Origin: Carnobacterium gallinarum DSM 4847
Lineage (GTDB): Bacteria; Bacillota; Bacilli; Lactobacillales; Carnobacteriaceae
Direction of reading: 5' to 3'
Length of the DNA stretch: 64,000 nucleotides
Assembly (NCBI RefSeq): GCF_000744375.1
Contig: NZ_JQLU01000004.1
Coordinates: 124,001-188,000, forward strand
The position numbers and the translations under genes are program-made. Below, in pieces: positions 61,184 through 64,000 of the stretch (position 1 is its first letter; each line of letters begins with the position of its first letter). The notes beneath the pieces were generated by a model. It was not told the DNA's origin. It ran no database searches and saw only the letters and a program-made list of their open reading frames with translations.

Positions 61184-61536
61184 CTCAAAATTTGGAAGAA
61201 ATTGATTTTCAATTAAGACAAGTGAGGGAACAACTGGAAGATTCAGAACGTGGGTATCAAAAGTATGAAGATAACTGTGAAGCTGCTGATTCTATTTTTC
61301 AACGTGTGCTTCATTCTTTTCACGAGGATCAAGCAATTTGGCAAGATGGAGAAATGAGGTATCGCACGGAATCGGTGTCAGATGAATTTTCTATAACCCA
61401 ACAACAGTTTAGGCTTAAGTATGAGGATATGAAAGAGGAGTTAATCAGAGAAAAGAGTTCGTTAGTTAAAAAGTTGGACTCTTTGCTAATGGAAAAACAA
61501 AGCTTATTGGCACAGGAGAAGTCCCATGAGTATTAA
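61180..61536 (+). CDS. LXG-associated protein Lap2 (locus 2)
   Basis: 118 aa coiled-coil protein rich in Glu, Gln and Lys. Position two, between lap1 and the LXG gene, fits the DUF3958-type role; the sequence itself is too low in complexity to prove the family. Overlaps the LXG start by 11 bases. Confidence 0.75.
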   Translation: MTQNLEEIDFQLRQVREQLEDSERGYQKYEDNCEAADSIFQRVLHSFHEDQAIWQDGEMRYRTESVSDEFSITQQQFRLKYEDMKEELIREKSSLVKKLDSLLMEKQSLLAQEKSHEY

Positions 61537-63154
61537 TGTCTATGTCGGTGAACTGCAAACGCAGCTAGAAGAGATAACGAGAGATTCTCAAAATACGATT
61601 CAAGTGATGGAAGAAATTCAAAAATCCTTAAATGCTATTATCATAGAGCCATCATTAACGGGACTTACTTACGATTCAATGAAGAATTATTTCAAAAATG
61701 TCTATTTACCAGTGACAAAAGGATTTATATTAGTTTCTGAAACAATGATTACGTCAAATCAAACGTTATTAAATCGCTACTTAGAAGAGGTAGATGTGAA
61801 TGACTTACAAGAACATATTCTTGAAGCTCGTATTAAACAATATAACCATCTGTCTCAAATGTTAGATTCATTAGAAGATAAAACCGGACTAGTAGATAAA
61901 ATGATTGATAATATGCAAGAAATGAGCATTTATACAACGAGAAAGTTAGATGAATTAAGAGAATTTGATTATTTTTCCATTCAGATAGCTGATGAATTAG
62001 ATGCCCAGTTAGCCGAATTAGAAATTGGCGTAGGAATATTAATGGATGGTAAAGCTTGGAACCAGTCAACTGGTACATTTTCGACACTTGGGTTAAACTT
62101 AGAATGGGCAGGTACGATTAATCGGAAATGGGAAGATAAACAAAAGAAAAAAGAATAAGAACAAATTAAGGAAGCTGAAGCTGAAGGATTAAAACTACAG
62201 AAAGAATTAGATAAACGAACTTACAAATTAGTTGAAGTTAATGGAACAAGGCAATGGATGTGGGTGACCGATCCCACCAAAATTACACCAGAAGATATCA
62301 AGATCAATCAGGCCTATACAGAGTGGATAAAAAAACAAGTAGCTTTATATGGAAGGGACATGATTGCAGGAAGAGGAGAACTTGATGAATTCTCTAAATT
62401 AGCAATTGAATTAAGGGAAGGAAAAGATTATGATACTGGAGAACCTTTAACCGATCTTGAAAAGCTTCAGCATTGGTCAACAATTGCTAGTCTGATTGCG
62501 GTAGTGGGAATTGCGGGTTATTATGGAACACATCCGCTCACACTCCAGCAAGTTCCTACAAGTAAAAGTCAGAAAATTACTGGAACTAAGAACGGCAAAG
62601 AGTACTCTTTAAATAAAGACACAGATACCGGAACAGGGAGTTATAAAAAAATTAACGGTGCTAAACCTAATAGTATAGAAGGGTTTATTAGTGGAACTAA
62701 GAACTTTAACGAAGTTTTAGATGAATTTGCAAAGGCATATGCTGGAAAGGTTAATAGTAATAGCAATTGGAAATGGAGAGATATACCAGGTTCTGAAAAA
62801 TTAAATGATATTCAAATAGCGGAAATTAGAGAGACAGCTAAAATAAAAGGATATATTCCAGCTGTTCCAATGAAACCAGATACTAAATTTCCAGATTTTA
62901 AAAAAGCTGATGTAATTTATAAAATTAACGGATTTCCAGTCATCAAAGAACTTCCTAAGGAATTATGGATGAAAGGAGATAAGGTACAATTTGAATGGTT
63001 AGATAAGCAATTACCAAATGGTAGGCCGGCTGGATATATATGGCATCATAGTGAAATTCCTGGTAAAATGGAACTCGTAGAATTCGGCATTCATAATTCT
63101 ACATGGCATAAAGGTGGAAGAGCGCCTGGTGAATGGGCTGATGCTAAAAGATAG
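61526..63154 (+). pseudogene. LXG toxin gene with WHH/HNH nuclease tip, split by one in-frame stop
   Basis: The two reading frames 61526-62158 and 62159-63154 are the same frame, separated only by TAA at 62156-62158; sequence runs K-K-K-E, stop, E-Q-I-K-E-A-E-A-E-G without any shift. Joined, it is a 542-codon LXG protein. N-terminal LXG domain (I-N-V-Y-V-G-E-L-Q-T ... L-T-G-L-T-Y-D-S-M), helical linker, a hydrophobic stretch (I-A-S-L-I-A-V-V-G-I-A-G-Y-Y-G), and a C-terminal nuclease with G-Y-I-W-H-H-S-E and H-N-S-T-W-H-K-G-G, the WHH-type HNH fold. The downstream half has an internal ATG at 62258 but no good ribosome site before it. Confidence 0.85.
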
Positions 63155-63169
63155 AGAGGATGAATTGAT

Positions 63170-63643
63170 TTGTTTAGGGCAAAAGAAGATAGTATATTAC
63201 CAGCACCAACTGAAAAATTGATTGAAGATGTCGAAAAATATTATAGAATGAAATTACCTTTAACATATAAATCATTTTTGAACAACTACAATGGAGTCAT
63301 TCCTATTACAAATACGTTTAAAGTAGAGGGTAATGAATATATTATTGAGAGGTTTTTGTCTTTATTAGGGGATGAAATTAATGAATCTGAGTATGGGTGG
63401 ACCGATATAGAAGTTGTCATTTCACAAATTAGTGAGCGATTAACTAATGATGGTAATCAAATAGGAAAGAAAATTATCCCGATAGGAGCGCTATTTGCGG
63501 GGGATTTTGTTTGTTTAGATTATAGAACGAATCCTGAGCAACCATGTATAAGTATATGGTATCATGCAGAGTCAGATGAATTTTCACCGATAACAAAGTG
63601 GGTAGCTGATGATTTTGATTCATTTATCGGGCTTCTAAAATAG
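63170..63643 (+). CDS. SMI1/KNR4 (SUKH) family immunity protein
   Basis: 157 aa acidic SUKH domain: P-L-T-Y-K-S-F-L-N-N-Y-N-G near the N-terminus and the long central beta part (I-I-P-I-G-A-L-F-A-G-D-F-V-C-L-D-Y). SUKH proteins are the common immunity partners of HNH/WHH nuclease toxins. Start is TTG, 9 bases after AGAGAGGA; it lies 15 bases after the toxin stop. Confidence 0.9.
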   Translation: MFRAKEDSILPAPTEKLIEDVEKYYRMKLPLTYKSFLNNYNGVIPITNTFKVEGNEYIIERFLSLLGDEINESEYGWTDIEVVISQISERLTNDGNQIGKKIIPIGALFAGDFVCLDYRTNPEQPCISIWYHAESDEFSPITKWVADDFDSFIGLLK

Positions 63644-63659
63644 AATCATCTATTTTTTT
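63637..63659 (+). terminator. Terminator after the SUKH gene
   Basis: AAAATAGA-ATCA-TCTATTTTTTT, overlapping the SUKH stop codon. A weaker hairpin ACTG..TTTACT/AGTAAACAGT with T tail follows at 63731-63769. Confidence 0.7.
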
Positions 63660-63811
63660 AAACATAGAAAATTTTGAAACTAAGTTGTATAATCCGCAAA
63701 TGCGAACCTGATTGAACTGAAATTTGTAACACTGATTTTACTGAATCGCATTGATAGTAAACAGTTTTTAGTATCTTAGCATTAAACCCTAACTAATTAA
63801 GGAGGTGTGGA

Positions 63812-64000
63812 ATGTTTGTTTTTCCAAAAATAATTATTCAAGCGATCGGTCGATTATTTGGGTATTTTTTTAATTTTTTCATTGTAGGTGTTGGAATTAA
63901 GATGTGTATTCTATCTTTTCAAACAGAGAGTATGACTACTTTTTTAACGACATTCATTATTACATGGTTGTTTAGCTGTTGGACAGGATATTTGGTTTAT
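63812..64000 (+). CDS. Small membrane protein, cut by window end
   Basis: Starts with ATG 7 bases after AAGGAGGTG and stays open to the end (63 codons). Two hydrophobic stretches: F-F-N-F-F-I-V-G-V-G-I and F-L-T-T-F-I-I-T-W-L-F. I do not recognise it. It follows the LXG locus and may belong to it or to the next region. Confidence 0.7.
   Translation, partial: MFVFPKIIIQAIGRLFGYFFNFFIVGVGIKMCILSFQTESMTTFLTTFIITWLFSCWTGYLVY

Noticed and set aside
1-64000. tRNA, rRNA, prophage or integrase genes
   Set aside because: Looked for along both strands; none recognised in this window.

Overview
The window is AT-rich DNA from a low-GC Gram-positive bacterium. The first 36 kb follow the Bacillus/Lactobacillales order coaBC-priA-def-fmt-rsmB-stp-prkC ... 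rsgA-rpe-thiN, rpmB, asp23-fakA-sdaAB-sdaAA-recG-plsX-acpP-rnc-smc-ftsY-ylxM-ffh-rpsP-khpA-rimM-trmD-rplS. The fapR, fabD and fabG genes that Bacillus has around plsX are absent. Together with the accessory genes this suggests a lactic acid bacterium, perhaps Carnobacteriaceae (for example Carnobacterium). The genus is inference; there is no rRNA gene here to test it.

Layout. 1-8.3 kb: end of coenzyme A synthesis, replication restart, N-formyl-methionine handling, 16S rRNA methylation and the PP2C/PASTA kinase signalling pair. 8.4-13.9 kb: a two-gene insertion of unknown function (138 aa plus a 1679 aa DUF4132-type giant) with its own promoter and terminator. 14.1-35.8 kb: housekeeping genes for ribosome assembly, thiamine, fatty acid/phospholipid, serine catabolism, recombination, chromosome condensation and protein targeting, ending in rplS behind an L19 autoregulatory leader. 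35.9-46.3 kb: mixed metabolic genes, including a DeoR regulator with an M24-fold protein that seems to lack metal ligands, an OsmC/Ohr protein, YajQ, YitT, HAD phosphatases, a choline/carnitine acyltransferase homologue, a MIP18-family Fe-S protein, a HEAT-repeat protein and a radical SAM protein.

47.2-54.9 kb is an accessory island on the minus strand built from LXG polymorphic toxins of the type VII secretion system (T7SS). It has one intact operon (lap1-lap2-LXG deaminase toxin-putative immunity), an orphan toxin tip with its own immunity gene that still carries about 570 bp of the shared LXG middle region, a stranded KptA-like toxin tip, and a collapsed remnant of a third cassette. A membrane NERD-domain protein sits beside it. 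Two decayed copies of one non-toxin sequence flank the island. YitT-2 and CtsR-controlled clpB follow.

58.9-63.7 kb is a second, unrelated LXG locus on the plus strand (lap1-lap2-LXG with a WHH nuclease tip-SUKH immunity). Its LXG gene is interrupted by one in-frame TAA. Upstream are an RNPP-type (Rgg/PlcR-like) peptide-sensing regulator, a divergent 23-codon peptide gene with a strong ribosome site, and a 14-bp motif shared by the regulator/peptide promoter region and the LXG promoter. The simplest reading is a quorum-sensing switch driving a T7SS antibacterial toxin. No T7SS machinery genes are visible; the last gene runs off the end of the window.
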